Source: Accumulibacter sp. (GTDB lineage Bacteria; Pseudomonadota; Gammaproteobacteria; Burkholderiales; Rhodocyclaceae). From it: a DNA stretch of 5,162 nt. The translations under genes were made by a program, and so were the position numbers. The notes below the pieces were generated by a model that made no database searches, was not told where the DNA came from, and worked only from the letters and a program-made list of their open reading frames with translations. Below, in pieces: positions 5,095-5,162 of the stretch (within the stretch, counting starts at the first letter, position 1; the number at the start of each line of letters is the position of its first letter). The stretch is from assembly GCA_031276375.1 (NCBI GenBank), contig JAISNE010000050.1, positions 1 through 5,162 of the forward strand, given 5' to 3'.

Positions 5095-5162
5095 CCTCAG
5101 CGCATAGGTCGGGGTGAGCGAAGCGAACCCCGACATCAAATAGCCCTCCCGCCTTGCGTCGG
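5095..5162 (+). repeat. 68-nt perfect direct repeat, copy 2, cut off by window end
   Basis: Identical to 4602-4669 as far as the window allows. It contains a full forward REP palindrome at 5101-5134 (stem GTCGGGGT 5108-5115 with ACCCCGAC 5127-5134), the same following spacer, and the first bases of what should be another inverted REP. Perfect identity, while copy B is degenerate, implies a recent duplication or gene conversion of the module. Confidence 0.88.

Noticed and set aside
4515..5162. A CRISPR array
   Set aside because: The repeats are 7-nt tandem units and 34-nt palindromes in both orientations, not regularly spaced direct repeats with similar-length unique spacers; no cas gene is present.

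Overview
The window is high-GC chromosomal DNA, most likely from a betaproteobacterium (Rhodocyclales or Nitrosomonadales would fit). The evidence is a conserved housekeeping block in a typical proteobacterial order: nadK, recN, fur, bamE, dapB. The protein signatures match it, for example a BamE with the DIQQGN and [17 protein letters not shown] motifs, and a Fur with every metal ligand of the E. coli protein present one residue earlier. The lineage is inferred from protein resemblance and gene order; there is no rRNA in the window.

Left part (1-1525). A minus-strand pair, bamE then dapB (dapB runs off the left edge), has only 1 nt between the bamE stop and the dapB start. It is divergent from fur across about 106 nt that must hold the promoters of both directions. 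fur reads rightward and ends 32 nt from the end of recN, which converges on it.

Middle part (1558-4153). nadK and recN form a minus-strand pair, again with a 1-nt junction, and are probably co-transcribed and translationally coupled. NAD kinase supplies NADP and RecN is an SMC-like double-strand-break repair ATPase. DapB is a reductase that uses NAD(P)H. BamE belongs to the outer-membrane assembly complex. The genes share a neighbourhood, not a pathway.

Right part (4154-5162). About 1 kb carries no convincing intact gene but is dense in small repeats. It holds three matching copies and one degenerate copy of a REP-like palindrome, a perfect 68-nt direct repeat, and three tracts of 7-nt tandem repeats. 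It also holds two adjacent 7-bp hairpins and a separate 14-bp hairpin. Between two REP copies lies a short minus-strand stretch that I read as the collapsed remnant of a REP-associated tyrosine transposase (RAYT). The reading rests on an N-terminal RRTWVAGGACFF-like start and an out-of-frame FNPVGHG-like motif with the catalytic middle missing. If correct, this is a dead REP-RAYT-REP locus upstream of nadK. This repeat island is the only unusual part of the window; I see no new enzymatic or defence system.
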